A DNA stretch of 64,000 nt from assembly GCA_031258195.1 (NCBI GenBank), contig JAIRNF010000058.1, positions 1 to 64,000 of the forward strand. The letters run 5' to 3'. The DNA comes from Prevotellaceae bacterium. Lineage in GTDB: Bacteria; Bacteroidota; Bacteroidia; Bacteroidales; UBA932. The number at the start of each line of letters is the position of its first letter. Within the stretch, counting starts at the first letter, position 1. Of this stretch, positions 36,483-46,404 are shown in pieces. A model generated the notes under the pieces. That model was not told the origin of the DNA. It worked only from the letters and a program-made list of their open reading frames with translations, and made no database searches. Both the position numbers and the translations under genes were made by a program.

Positions 36483-37409
36483 TTATGCTCTGATACGGTT
36501 GATACGCAGCTTATCTAAATTAGTTGTACCTACACCTAACGATTCTGCTTTCTGGATATGGCTAACGGCAGCCATTTCCATTGTTTCGGCTTGATTAAAG
36601 TAGCGCAACGCGGCAGTATCGGCGGCAACGATATCGGTTGACATAATTAGCGCCTTGAGCGTTACCGCATCCGCCTCCGATTTACCCTTAGGTCCGTTGG
36701 ACTTCATTATACGATAGGCGTCAACAATATTTAGTACAGGTTTTGCCACAGTACTACAGTCGGCAATGCATTGCTGTAAATCGTTAGAGTGCCAGAATCT
36801 TCTGTCCCAAACTATACCCATGTAATTTTTCATTGAAATGGTAAGCTTTGCACCGCCGTGATGCTTGAGAATAGGAACGTTTATCCACGCATCGCAATCG
36901 AGTATAGCCTCATGTATTTTAGCTTTCTTTAGCGTAATACCTTTAGGCACTGCCACTTCTCTATAGTACCTTTCTTCGTGCGCATGGACCATTTTTCCCC
37001 CGGCTTCGTTAACGGCTTTCTCAATACCACTGTTTTGATAGCAAGCACGCCATTCATCGCAAGTATGGTCGAATACCAGCACTTCTTTCGCCCCGGCTTT
37101 CAAGCAATGCTGAATGATGGTTTTTACTAATAGCGGATTGGTATTGGCAGCCAGCTCGGGTTTTCTATCCCAGCCAATATTAGGTTTTACAACTACGCGA
37201 TATCCGGGTTTTATAAACTTGCCCATACCACCCATAGATGCAATTGCTTTTTCGAACATAACATTGGGCTCTCCGCCCATAGCGGTTACCAGATCGTAGG
37301 GTAGCTCAGAGCTTTTGGGTTGAGCCATTAGCTTGTTCGCGCCGCCGAGTTTAAGCGTTCCTACTAGTCCGGCAAGGGCTCCGGCGCGGAGAAAATCACG
37401 TCTTTTCAT
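36483..37409 (-). CDS. Tat-exported DUF362 protein
   Basis: A 308-residue protein beginning with a twin-arginine signal (MKRRDFLRAGALAGLVG). The body matches DUF362: VVVKPNIGWDRKPE, GAKEVLVFDHTCDEWRAC, NVPILKHHGGAKLTISMKNYMGI, and MSTDIVAADTAALRYF. DUF362 proteins are often linked to iron-sulfur proteins. Tat export implies folding with a cofactor before transport. As first gene of the pair with the polyferredoxin it probably acts as a periplasmic electron-transfer or cluster-related partner. Exact function is unknown for the family. Confidence 0.85.
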   Translation of the reverse strand: MKRRDFLRAGALAGLVGTLKLGGANKLMAQPKSSELPYDLVTAMGGEPNVMFEKAIASMGGMGKFIKPGYRVVVKPNIGWDRKPELAANTNPLLVKTIIQHCLKAGAKEVLVFDHTCDEWRACYQNSGIEKAVNEAGGKMVHAHEERYYREVAVPKGITLKKAKIHEAILDCDAWINVPILKHHGGAKLTISMKNYMGIVWDRRFWHSNDLQQCIADCSTVAKPVLNIVDAYRIMKSNGPKGKSEADAVTLKALIMSTDIVAADTAALRYFNQAETMEMAAVSHIQKAESLGVGTTNLDKLRINRIRA

Positions 37410-37546
37410 AACAAATAGTATAATATGGATGAAAACAAATTCAAAATATGATCAGTCTTTAGACCAATATTATTAAATTTGGTTTAATCAGCTTTTGTAA
37501 AACGTTGGGCTAAGAATCTCTCGAATGTATAAATTTTATCTTTTTC

Positions 37547-39091
37547 TTATAGCAAGTTTAGGTTAAAAACTTTTTTTAGCTGCTTAGTTACTATTAGCTT
37601 AATATCGTTGAGGTTAACGTTTTCCCCTACTTCTTTTTCGATGGACGTAACACCTTTATCAATAAATCCGCATGGGTTAATATTGCTGAAGTAGCTTAAA
37701 TCGGTATTTACGTTGAGGGCAAATCCGTGCATGGTCACAAAGCGAGAGCATTTTACACCTATCGCGCATATTTTTCTTTCGGTTTGCTTGCCTTTATCAA
37801 GCCATACCCCTGTTGCTCTATCCACCCTTTCGCCTTTTAAGCCAAAATGGGCAATAGTGTTTATTACTACTTCCTCTAACTTATGAATGTATTCTTTTAA
37901 GCCAAGCCGAAAATGCTCTAAATCTAAAATGGGGTACACAACCAGCTGTCCTTTGCCATGAAATGTTATATCGCCACCCCTGTCAACTTTTATAAATTCA
38001 GCGTGGTTGCTTTGTAGCTGCTTTTCATTTATTAGCATGTTGGTTTGCTTGCCGTTTCTTCCTAAAGTATAAACAGCCGGGTGCTCTACTAGTAGAATAT
38101 GGTAAGTAGATGGTTTGTTTTGCTCTTTTTCTTGTATTATCTCGGACTGTAGCTGTAGCTGTAAATCCCAGGTTTCTTTATAACTTTTTTCTCCTAAGTC
38201 GTTAAGCTTAGCGGTATTCTTCTTCTGCTCGTCTAAGGCTCTAGCTTGTTTGTCGGCATGGTAGCTGGAGCGTACAAGCGGTGAGCTTTCCACGAAGGTA
38301 AATCCTTTTTCGAGCCCTATATTTTTATACTCTGCAAAAGTTTCGGGTGTAACGTACTCTTTTACCTCAACATTGGCAGCCGATGGTTGTAAATACTGAC
38401 CTATGGTGAGCGCGTGGCAGCCTACTTTTCTTAAGTCGTCCATTGTTTCGAGAATTTCTTCTCTGGTTTCGCCTAAGCCAAGCATAATACCCGACTTAGC
38501 AACAATACCCGATTCTGCGACCTGTTTAATTACGCTTAACGACTGTTGGTAGGTTGCTTTGCTACGAACTTTAGGTGTAAGGCTTTTTACCGTTTCTAGG
38601 TTATGCGAAATAACTTCTGGTTTTGCGTCTATGACCAGCCGAACTAAGTCGTTTTTTCCCTGAAAATCAGGAATCAATACTTCCATTGTTACAGAAGGAT
38701 TTAACTCTTTTACTGCCCGAATAACATTTGCCCAATGAGAAGCGCCATAGTCTGCCAAGTCGTCTCTGTCAACCGATGTAATAACGGCATGTTTTAGTCC
38801 CATCAGCTTAACCGATTGCGCAATGTTATTAGGTTCGTTAGGGTCTAGGGGTAGAGGTTTTCCGGTTTTTACGTTGCAAAATTTACAGGCACGTGTACAG
38901 ATGTCTCCGCCGATCATAAATGTAGCCGTACCGCAACCCCAGCATTCGCCACGGTTTGGACATAAGCCGCTGGAGCAGATAGTATGGATGTTGTGCTTCT
39001 GAATTATTTGTTGAACGTTACCTGCAATACTGCCTTGCGGTAGTTTTATTCTAAGCCACTCGGGCTTACGTCTATTAACAGTATATGACAT
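37547..39091 (-). CDS. lipA-lipB: LipA-LipB fusion: lipoyl synthase plus octanoyltransferase
   Basis: A 514-residue protein from the ATG at 39091 (MSYTVNRRKPEWL); the open frame extends upstream but overlaps the rhomboid gene. Residues ~1-290 are lipoyl synthase: CSSGLCPNRGEC holds the auxiliary cluster, CTRACKFC the radical-SAM cluster, and SPLVRSSYHA is the conserved C-terminal Ser motif. Residues ~300-514 are octanoyltransferase LipB: HPAVYTLGR, RGGDITFHGKGQLV (substrate pocket), RKICAIGVK (catalytic Lys) and NPCGF (acyl-accepting Cys). One chain thus transfers octanoate from ACP to lipoyl domains and inserts two sulfurs, supplying lipoate for 2-oxoacid dehydrogenases and glycine cleavage. 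It is last of the operon holA, rhomboid, lipA-lipB (gap 11 bases). Confidence 0.95.
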   Translation of the reverse strand: MSYTVNRRKPEWLRIKLPQGSIAGNVQQIIQKHNIHTICSSGLCPNRGECWGCGTATFMIGGDICTRACKFCNVKTGKPLPLDPNEPNNIAQSVKLMGLKHAVITSVDRDDLADYGASHWANVIRAVKELNPSVTMEVLIPDFQGKNDLVRLVIDAKPEVISHNLETVKSLTPKVRSKATYQQSLSVIKQVAESGIVAKSGIMLGLGETREEILETMDDLRKVGCHALTIGQYLQPSAANVEVKEYVTPETFAEYKNIGLEKGFTFVESSPLVRSSYHADKQARALDEQKKNTAKLNDLGEKSYKETWDLQLQLQSEIIQEKEQNKPSTYHILLVEHPAVYTLGRNGKQTNMLINEKQLQSNHAEFIKVDRGGDITFHGKGQLVVYPILDLEHFRLGLKEYIHKLEEVVINTIAHFGLKGERVDRATGVWLDKGKQTERKICAIGVKCSRFVTMHGFALNVNTDLSYFSNINPCGFIDKGVTSIEKEVGENVNLNDIKLIVTKQLKKVFNLNLL

Positions 39092-39102
39092 TGTTGATGT
39101 TA

Positions 39103-39711
39103 CTAGAATGTAGGATGTGTTAGCTGATAAATGAAACTCTCGAATAAATCGGGATGGATTACTATCGGATAAATCAAGCCGAATAACGCTCCCCATAGGT
39201 GCGCATCGTGTCCGATGTTATCATTCCCTTTTTTGGACATGTAGCTTGAGTATAAAACATAAAGTACGGCAAAGACAATACCCGGAATAGGGATAACTCC
39301 CATAAGCAGCAGCTTATGCCAAGGCGCAAAAAATATACACGCAAATAGTACTGCCGATACCGCGCCCGACGCGCCGACTGCCATATAGCCGGGGTTATTG
39401 CGCCGCTTTATGGTTGTTGTGATTGTTGATACAATCATTCCGCCAAAATACAGTACAAAGTAATGAGGTATTACTTTTTCTGTAACTAGTCCGAAGTAAT
39501 ACTCTATAGCTTTGCCAAACGAATAGAGCACTATCATGTTGATGATAAGATGCGGGTAGCTACCATGTATAAAGCCGTGTGTTAGCATACGATACCACTC
39601 GTTGTTATGCACCATTCGGTAGGGTGATAGTACCGATTTATAGAAAAAAGTTTGATCCTGAAAAGCAAGGATTGAAACAATAGATGTTATAATAATTAGT
39701 GTTAGCGTCAT
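39103..39711 (-). CDS. Rhomboid family intramembrane serine protease
   Basis: A 202-residue membrane protein with about six transmembrane helices. The catalytic Ser lies in GASGAV (about residue 113), and the His in GHDAHLWGALFGL (about 172). The loop and first helices have HNNEWYRMLTHGFIHGSYPHLIINM, the usual rhomboid N-terminal pattern. It cleaves transmembrane segments of other proteins in the cytoplasmic membrane. It lies 27 bases after holA and 11 bases before lipA-lipB, in one operon. Substrates are not evident. Confidence 0.92.
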   Translation of the reverse strand: MTLTLIIITSIVSILAFQDQTFFYKSVLSPYRMVHNNEWYRMLTHGFIHGSYPHLIINMIVLYSFGKAIEYYFGLVTEKVIPHYFVLYFGGMIVSTITTTIKRRNNPGYMAVGASGAVSAVLFACIFFAPWHKLLLMGVIPIPGIVFAVLYVLYSSYMSKKGNDNIGHDAHLWGALFGLIYPIVIHPDLFESFIYQLTHPTF

Positions 39712-39738
39712 CTTTATATGGCTTGATAATTCTATATT

Positions 39739-40776
39739 TTAGTGAAGTAGCTTAAACAGTAGTTCGCGTAATAGCTCTTCGTGAGATACGGACGTGTTTC
39801 CAAAGCCTTTACCACGCATATCGTACTCGCGAAGCAGGCTGATATTCTCAATAATTTTTCCGATAGGATATAATCTGACGGCAGTCTCGTAGTCTTTGAC
39901 GAAGAACGGGTTTACGCCCAATTCCGATGCTATCTCACTTTGAGAAGCGGCGCGTTTTTTAAGCACATATAGCTTAAGTAGGTTCCGAAATAACGTATAG
40001 AGCGTTGATATGGTAACAACCAGCGGATACTCCGACGGGTTTTTACCAAAGTGATAGGCAATACGGTTTGCTTTTAAGATATTGCGTTGAGCAACGGCAT
40101 TGTTCAGCTCGAATGTATTATATTCTTTGCTGATACCTATGTTTTGCTCAATATCAGATACAGCTAGCTTTTTACGATCTGTAGGAAGAAGAGAGAACAG
40201 CTTATCCAACTCGTTTACTAGCTTGCTTAAATCGTTGCCTACATAATCCGCCATTACAGCGCTGGCTGCAGGTTCCATGCTATATCCTTGTTGCTGGACA
40301 TAGGTGGTAATCCACGGCGAAACTTCGTTCTCGTACAGCTTTACAGTTTCTAGTACGTCGCCGATTTTATCTACGGTTTTATAAAACGCGCCACGCTTAT
40401 CTACTGTTTTTCCTTTAAGACATATTACAAGAATAGTTGATTGTAGCGGTGCTTTGACATATACATCCAGCTCTTCTATTTTTCGCACATTCTGTGCTTC
40501 TTTCACAATAATAACCTGATGGTTTGCCATCATTGGGAAGCGGCGTGCGGCGTTGATAATAGCTGTTACGTCAACATCCTTTCCGTAGAGAATGGTTTGG
40601 TTAAAGGCTTTCTCCGGTTCGTTAAGGATGTTGGCGGCAATATAGCTGCTTAGCTGGTCGATATAATAAGCCTCATCGCCCATTAGCAGGTAAATGGGCT
40701 TATATATTTTTTGGTTTATACGGGTTAATATCTCTCGATATTTTGCCTCTGTATCTTTTGCTCGCGGCTTAGCCAT
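39739..40776 (-). CDS. holA: DNA polymerase III subunit delta
   Basis: A 345-residue protein with the delta-subunit order: an N-terminal AAA+-like segment (PIYLLMGDEAYYIDQLSSYI, QTILYGKDVD, RFPMMANHQVIIVKEAQNV), then NELDKLFSLL and IEQNIGISKEYNTFELNNAV, and a C-terminal helical collar (TISTLYTLFRNLLKLYVL). It is the wrench that opens the sliding clamp in the clamp loader. It heads the operon with the rhomboid and lipA-lipB genes and has a good -7 motif 23 bases upstream of its ATG. Confidence 0.93.
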   Translation of the reverse strand: MAKPRAKDTEAKYREILTRINQKIYKPIYLLMGDEAYYIDQLSSYIAANILNEPEKAFNQTILYGKDVDVTAIINAARRFPMMANHQVIIVKEAQNVRKIEELDVYVKAPLQSTILVICLKGKTVDKRGAFYKTVDKIGDVLETVKLYENEVSPWITTYVQQQGYSMEPAASAVMADYVGNDLSKLVNELDKLFSLLPTDRKKLAVSDIEQNIGISKEYNTFELNNAVAQRNILKANRIAYHFGKNPSEYPLVVTISTLYTLFRNLLKLYVLKKRAASQSEIASELGVNPFFVKDYETAVRLYPIGKIIENISLLREYDMRGKGFGNTSVSHEELLRELLFKLLH

Positions 40777-40798
40777 AGAGAAATTTTGGTAAAAATAG

Positions 40799-40806
40799 CA
40801 AAAGTA
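40799..40806 (-). promoter_or_regulatory. -7 promoter element (TACTTTTG) of the holA operon
   Basis: TACTTTTG on the minus strand fits TAnnTTTG and lies 23 bases before the holA ATG, giving a very short leader. It sits directly after the terminator hairpin of the upstream pseudogene. Confidence 0.6.
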
Positions 40807-40819
40807 TGCGGGGTAAAAA

Positions 40820-40851
40820 AATACCCCGTAGCAATGCTGCTACAGGGTATT
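40820..40851 (-). terminator. Terminator downstream of the large surface-protein pseudogene
   Basis: AATACCCCGTAGCA at 40820-40833 pairs with TGCTACAGGGTATT at 40838-40851 with one mismatch and a 4-base loop. On the minus strand it is followed by a T run, so it isolates the holA operon from the pseudogene. Confidence 0.8.
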
Positions 40852-40906
40852 AATTACTGCTATGGTAATTTAAGGTGTTGTAAGAGTCGGATTTATAATA
40901 TTGAAC

Positions 40907-43900
40907 CTAAGGAGCCTTAACAGCTGAAGTAAGTTCTATCATAAGTTCTCGATTTCCTTGCGCTATGTAGTTATTATGAACATAAATAGGTATAATTACC
41001 TCTTTTTCTCCTATCTGTATTTCAACTTCTGTCGATAATATAGGTTCGTAGTCAACACCGCTATCAGCACCTGTTAAGGTAAAGGTAGCTATTATTGTTT
41101 TTGCGGTTGTTACATCCGGATCTTTAAATTTTACTTTAAATGAACCGTCGGTAGAGGGCTCTGCCATCTTTCCCGATGCGGGAGAGTCTGTCTCTACCGC
41201 TATTGTTCCGTCTGTTTTATCTTTAATAGTCAGGTTTGCTTCGTTAAGTGCAGTAAAGCCGGTTGCTGTAGCGTTAAGCGTAAGCGTTTCGTCGTCTATT
41301 TCCAGCAAGTTGTCTTCTGTGGCTTTAATTTTTAAAGTAACGCATCTCTCACCTTCTGGTATTAGAGTAGTACCTACAACCTGATAGTCGGAAGCTTCGG
41401 CTGTAGAGCTAGCTATCCGGTTAAGGGTAAATGCCAAACCATTACGGGGCGCTACAGTACCATCGGGCATACAGATGGTAATGCTTACCTCATTTCCTTC
41501 GTCCGCCTCTGTTGCCGATAAGCTAACGCTTAGCTTTGCCAGCCTAATGGTAACCTCTATATTTCCTTTGGCGCAAAGTGCTACGGGCAGCCCATTATCC
41601 CTAACGGTATAAATGATATTTACTTTCTCGTTATCGGTAAACGGGTAGGTAGAGCTAGGAGTGAAAATTACTTCTTTTGTATCGGCATCAAATGAGACGG
41701 TACCTTTTGCTGCGTCGGCAACGGTTGCAAATTTCACCCCGACTAAGTTTAAAATATTTCCGTCCGGATCGCTGTTATTTTCAAGAGGTTTTATAGCTAT
41801 ACCGTTTACGCTTGTGGTAGTTGCCACATCATCGGTAACGTTAGGCTCGTGGTTAGACGATGGCGGGTTTATCCATGGAGGTGTCAGACCCGTTGAAAAG
41901 GTAAGCCCCATACCGTTACGCTTGTGCTTAAGTCCGTTTTCGTCGACATTGCCGGGCGTTGAAAGTAGCCGGCTAGGGTCTTTGATTACCCCTGAATAGT
42001 AGGACTTTGACGGATAAAGTAAATTTTACCATCAGGTCCCATTTTCATTCCTCCTCCTTGCCGGCTTTGACTCGCGCCGGCTGAAGTTGGGGTATTGGTT
42101 ATTTTAAACTGATCTACTTTAGTCCATGTAGGTCCGCTTATATCATACTGATATATATAGTATGCATCAACACCACCTGACTGTGACTGGGAAAGATATA
42201 GATATTTGTCGTAAAAAACATGGCTGGAATAGCTACCATGGGAAACACCGCGTGTATCTAAGCGCTATTAAAGGATATCGCTCCTGTTTGCGGATTAAAG
42301 TTGAGGAAGTAATGGTTATAATATGCGCCGTTAAGTAATGTTGAGCCGCCTCCATTCATCGCAATTATTGAGTAATCGGGGCTAGAGTGCATACGCCATA
42401 CATTAACATTTGCTAATGATGAGGGCATAGATAACCTATTTACTTCTGTGATTACAGGAGCAGAAGGGTTGGCGCCATCTACTTTTAAAACAACCACTGT
42501 ATAATGTGTGCCTTTTAAGTTGTAAATCAACCAATACTGATTGTAGATATCAACTACAGGAATCATCTCAATAGTTTCAGACACAAGACCGGAGCCATTT
42601 ATTGTAGCAGTCGAAATCTTTTCGCCTAAACCGTTTCGCTTACTCATATCGATAATACTGTACTGCAAATTCCCCTGATTAAGGGTACTTACCGACGCTA
42701 AGAAGTATTCGTTATCTCTTAAGTAAGCGGCAGCCAAGCCGTCTCCGGTAGAAGTATGTCCTGAAATTGCGCCGTTTACCATGTCCTGGTGGTTGGAGTT
42801 ATATATCTTATCGTGCTGTACGTAAAATATAAACGAACCGTCGCAAGCCGGCGTACTTAATTGATAGCGAGTTTTCCCATGAGTTTACTGATGATATGCC
42901 CGATGCGTCTTCGGGTACCATTACGCCATTTTATTTCGGAAAATAATACCTTTTGATGTCTTAGCATTTCCCAGCGCGCTACTTCCTTCGGTAGCTCCCG
43001 TATTCTGTCCAGAAAACCAGACATCATCGCTAAACAGATTGCTGCTTACAAATGTAGGAGTGACGGTTATGGTTAGCGTACCGGAATTACACATCGGTAT
43101 AGGTGTGCTATTATTTTGGGCTACATAGGTAATATATACTGTACCGTTTGCTCCGCTATAATCGTACCTTGCATTAGGTGTAAAAGTTATGGTGCCATTA
43201 GTGGCGTTATAGCTTACTTCTCCTTGTCCGACCTTCGTTTGATCGGTAAAAATGCGTTGGTCGAAGTAATCGTAGAGCCACCCCCCCCCCTTATTATCGT
43301 TGGCTAACACATCAACTGTTACAGGCATGTATTGGTTTGTGCTTCCTACGTCAGGATTTGCGGTAGGAGGGGTACTTGTTATTGGATCTACTGCCGGGGG
43401 AGTAAGCTTTGTAGATAAAGGGAGGTTATCATAAACAACGCCCAGATTTAAACCATCTCTTTCATATACAAAATTAGGATCATTTCTTGGAAGATCCGGG
43501 TGTCTCTGTTACTTCTAAATACGAAGTTTGAGCACGACCTACGTACATTTTTCCATCTGGTCCGCGTTTTAAACCTCCTCCAACGTTTCCGGTGGTTATA
43601 TTGGTAAATATAATTGGATATCCGATTACTGCCGAGGTTTGGAGATCGTACCGATACATTTTGTTATTTGCAGAATATGAGCTGTAGTAGATATATCTGC
43701 CGTTAGGAGAAAAATCGGCATTATAAAGAGAAGAATGTACTCCGGGCGTAGAGACAAATCTGTTTTGTCGGATTTGCCCGTCGACAGGGTTGAAATCGTA
43801 AACGTAAGATCCGTTAGCGCCAATGGGAATTGTTAAGAACGGCTGGTTATGAGTTGCGTTGCTTTTAAGTACAAAAGAATAGTTGGAACCGGTACTAATA

Positions 43901-44611
43901 TTTGTACTAAGATATGGACCGGGATTAACGCTTTGTGTTATTACATCTGAAACACCAGATGGAGTAACTTTGCGAACTTTCATCTTTCCTGCTCGGAAGT
44001 GGTAGTAAACCAACCAGTATTCATTAGTGGTACCCTTTACAGGCATTAGCTCAATGCTCTCCGACATTCCAGTTTCTATGGTGCCCTTTGCGGTCATTTT
44101 TCCAAGACCTCCCGTTTTGGCTCATGTCCATTTCGTAATATAGTAGGGAAATATTACTAAAATAACATGTATTACAAGAGAATAAGCAGTACTTATTATT
44201 GCCAATATAGCATGCGCCCAAACCATCCGCTACAGATGTGTTACCAGAAAAGCTACCGCCATCCATAGGTGCATGGTTTGAATTAAATACTTGGTTATGA
44301 TGGTGTAAAAAATAAAGCCACCATCGCACGAAGGCGTGGAAACAGATAAGCTATTTTCCCATGAATTCACCTTTCCTTTTCCTGAATAATTTTGTGGAAC
44401 CCACTTATCTTGTGTTGTCTTTTACAAAGGCAACACAAGGGCAACCGGTTCCGGTCCATTTATCCCCAAAAAACCAAATGTTATCATTGAATAGGGTGCT
44501 GCTGACTTGGGTACCTTCATATGGTCGGGCTTTGATTTGTGATGTATAAGCTATTTGAAAGCAGAGAATACAAAGCGAAACACTTATGGGGTGGTTTTTG
44601 TAAATTTTCAT
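40907..44611 (-). pseudogene. Large secreted surface protein with repeated modules, broken by many frameshifts
   Basis: The ATG at 44611 is preceded by AAGGAG. A signal peptide (IYKNHPISVSLCILCFQIAYTS) opens a protein of about 1230 residues that can only be read by changing frame at least eight times, near 44405, 44300, 44100, 43490, 42905, 42850, 42255 and 41995. Recovered parts: module A (DNIWFFGDKW, VNSWENSLSVSTP.CDGGFIFY, DFSPNGRYIYYSSY, a beta-propeller-like pattern), a cadherin/Ig-like domain with a G10 run (VTVDVLANDNKGGG), module B homologous to A (DDVWFSGQN, VNSWENSLS, HTSTGDGLAAAYL), a second Ig-like domain, and Calx-beta-type domains (ATEADEGNEVSITI, DGTIAVE, NYIAQGNRELMIELTSA). 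It ends without a T9SS domain, like the related gene at 51.9 kb. It was a surface adhesin-like protein and is now dead. Confidence 0.8.
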
Positions 44612-44958
44612 TGTTACTCCTTTATGTTTATTTTATATATCAGGTAGCATATATATGTAGTTATTCTTAATCCTAATATGTCGTAGTATAGGTATTGAAT
44701 AATACTTATTTAAAGCACACGTAAGGTACGCTTCTTACAACCGCCCTCCTCAATCTGTTAACGCTAATTAACCCCTGTCTTGTTCATTCTGCGAAAAACA
44801 AAGAAGTACTTTTTCGCCTATTTTGTTAAAATGTTTGGTATAGATGGTTTATGGAGTTCGAAGTATTTTGGTTTTTGAGAATATCTCGGTTGTTAGTATT
44901 TTACAACATGCAAAATGCTTTAAATCTGAAATATTTTGAGAATAACAAGAATTCTTGC

Positions 44959-44966
44959 TACGTTTG
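44959..44966 (+). promoter_or_regulatory. Promoter of the nqr operon (-7 TACGTTTG)
   Basis: TACGTTTG fits the -7 consensus; a TTTTG about 20 bases upstream (near 44935) fits the -33 element. The ATG of nqrA follows 34 bases later. The rest of 44612-44999 is AT-rich and non-coding between divergent genes. Confidence 0.7.
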
Positions 44967-44999
44967 TAGCCTTATTTTAAAAGCATAAAATAGCCTGCT

Positions 45000-46355
45000 A
45001 TGTCAAATATGATTCGACTAAGAAAAGGTCTGGATATCAAGCTTAAAGGAAAGGCTGAGAAGATTTTTTCTAAAGAAAAATTGGCCGATACTTATGCGGT
45101 AAAACCTACCGATTTTCCCGGATTAACCGCAAAGCTTATTGTAAAAGTAGGTGATACTGTAAAAGCGGGATCACCTTTATTTATTGATAAGTATCATCCG
45201 GAAGTACAGTACGTTTCGCCGGTTAGCGGTACCGTTTCCGAAATCAGAAGAGGCGACCGCCGTAAGCTGCTTGAAGTTGTTGTTACTCCTGATGCGGAAC
45301 GGGTGTACGAAAAGTTTGAAACCCCGAATTTGACAAAAGTGGCTCGAGAAGAAATACTTGAGCTAACGCTGAAAAGCGGAACTTTTCCATTTTTAGTTCA
45401 ACGTCCTTACGGTATTGTTGCCAACCCTAAAGATACGCCTCGCGATATCTTTATCTCAGGCTTTGATACCGCACCGCTGGCGCCTGATATTGACTTTGCG
45501 CTAACGGGCGAAGGCGATAGCTTCCAGGCAGGTATAGATGCGCTTCGTAAGCTTACTAATGGTAAAGTTTATCTGAGCTTACCTGACCATGTATCTGCGA
45601 CCAGTATTATGAAGAAGGCTAAAGGTGTTGAGATTTATACATTTAAAGGTTCGCATCCGGCAGGCAATGTTGGCGTACAGATTAATAATATCGCACCTAT
45701 TAATAAAGGCGAGATTATCTGGACAATTACTCCGCAAAATGTTGTGGCGCTCGGTCGTCTTTTCCTTCAAGGTATTTATAATATGTCTCGGTTAATTGCC
45801 GTTGTGGGCTCGGAAGTAAAGAAGGCTACTTATGTAAAGGCTATCCCCGGGGCGGCTCTTTCGTCATTTAGCGAGTATTTTATTCCCGAGAGTAATGCGC
45901 GCTATATCAGCGGAAACGTTCTTACCGGAACGGCTTTGGACAAAGATGGACATATCGGTTTTTACTCCAACCAGCTAACTGTAATTCCAGAAGGCGACCA
46001 TTACGAGTTTTTAGGTTGGGCTAAACCCTTCCGTACAAAGAAGTTCAGCTTCTCTCGCTCATACTTTTCGTGGTTAACACCTAATAAAGAGTATAAGCTA
46101 GATACTAACCTAAATGGAGGCGAACGTACGTTTGTTGTAACCGGATCGTACGAAAAGGTGCTGCCAATGGATATTTACCCTGTACATCTTATTAAAGCAA
46201 TTCTTGCGGAGGATATTGATAAGATGGAACAGCTGGGTATATACGAGGTAATAGAAGAAGATATCGCATTGTGTGAGTTTATCGATCCTTCGAAAAACGA
46301 AATGCAAAAAATTCTTCGCGACGGAATCAACCTGATGATTAAAGAAATGAGCTAA
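45000..46355 (+). CDS. nqrA: Na+-translocating NADH:quinone reductase subunit A
   Basis: A 451-residue soluble subunit. It starts with IRLRKGLDIKLKGKAEK, followed by PTDFPGLTAKLIVKVGDTVKAG and a barrel-sandwich hybrid region with VSPVSGTVSEIRRGDRRKLLEVVV, and FPFLVQRPYGIVANP. The order and length match NqrA. It sits on the cytoplasmic side of the sodium-pumping NADH:ubiquinone or menaquinone oxidoreductase. It is first of six genes in the canonical order nqrABCDEF, all on one strand with gaps of 25-50 bases, and follows a good promoter. Confidence 0.97.
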   Translation: MSNMIRLRKGLDIKLKGKAEKIFSKEKLADTYAVKPTDFPGLTAKLIVKVGDTVKAGSPLFIDKYHPEVQYVSPVSGTVSEIRRGDRRKLLEVVVTPDAERVYEKFETPNLTKVAREEILELTLKSGTFPFLVQRPYGIVANPKDTPRDIFISGFDTAPLAPDIDFALTGEGDSFQAGIDALRKLTNGKVYLSLPDHVSATSIMKKAKGVEIYTFKGSHPAGNVGVQINNIAPINKGEIIWTITPQNVVALGRLFLQGIYNMSRLIAVVGSEVKKATYVKAIPGAALSSFSEYFIPESNARYISGNVLTGTALDKDGHIGFYSNQLTVIPEGDHYEFLGWAKPFRTKKFSFSRSYFSWLTPNKEYKLDTNLNGGERTFVVTGSYEKVLPMDIYPVHLIKAILAEDIDKMEQLGIYEVIEEDIALCEFIDPSKNEMQKILRDGINLMIKEMS

Positions 46356-46404
46356 TCATCATTTACTACCAAAATAGCAAATAGATAAATTATCATATTA
46401 GCAA

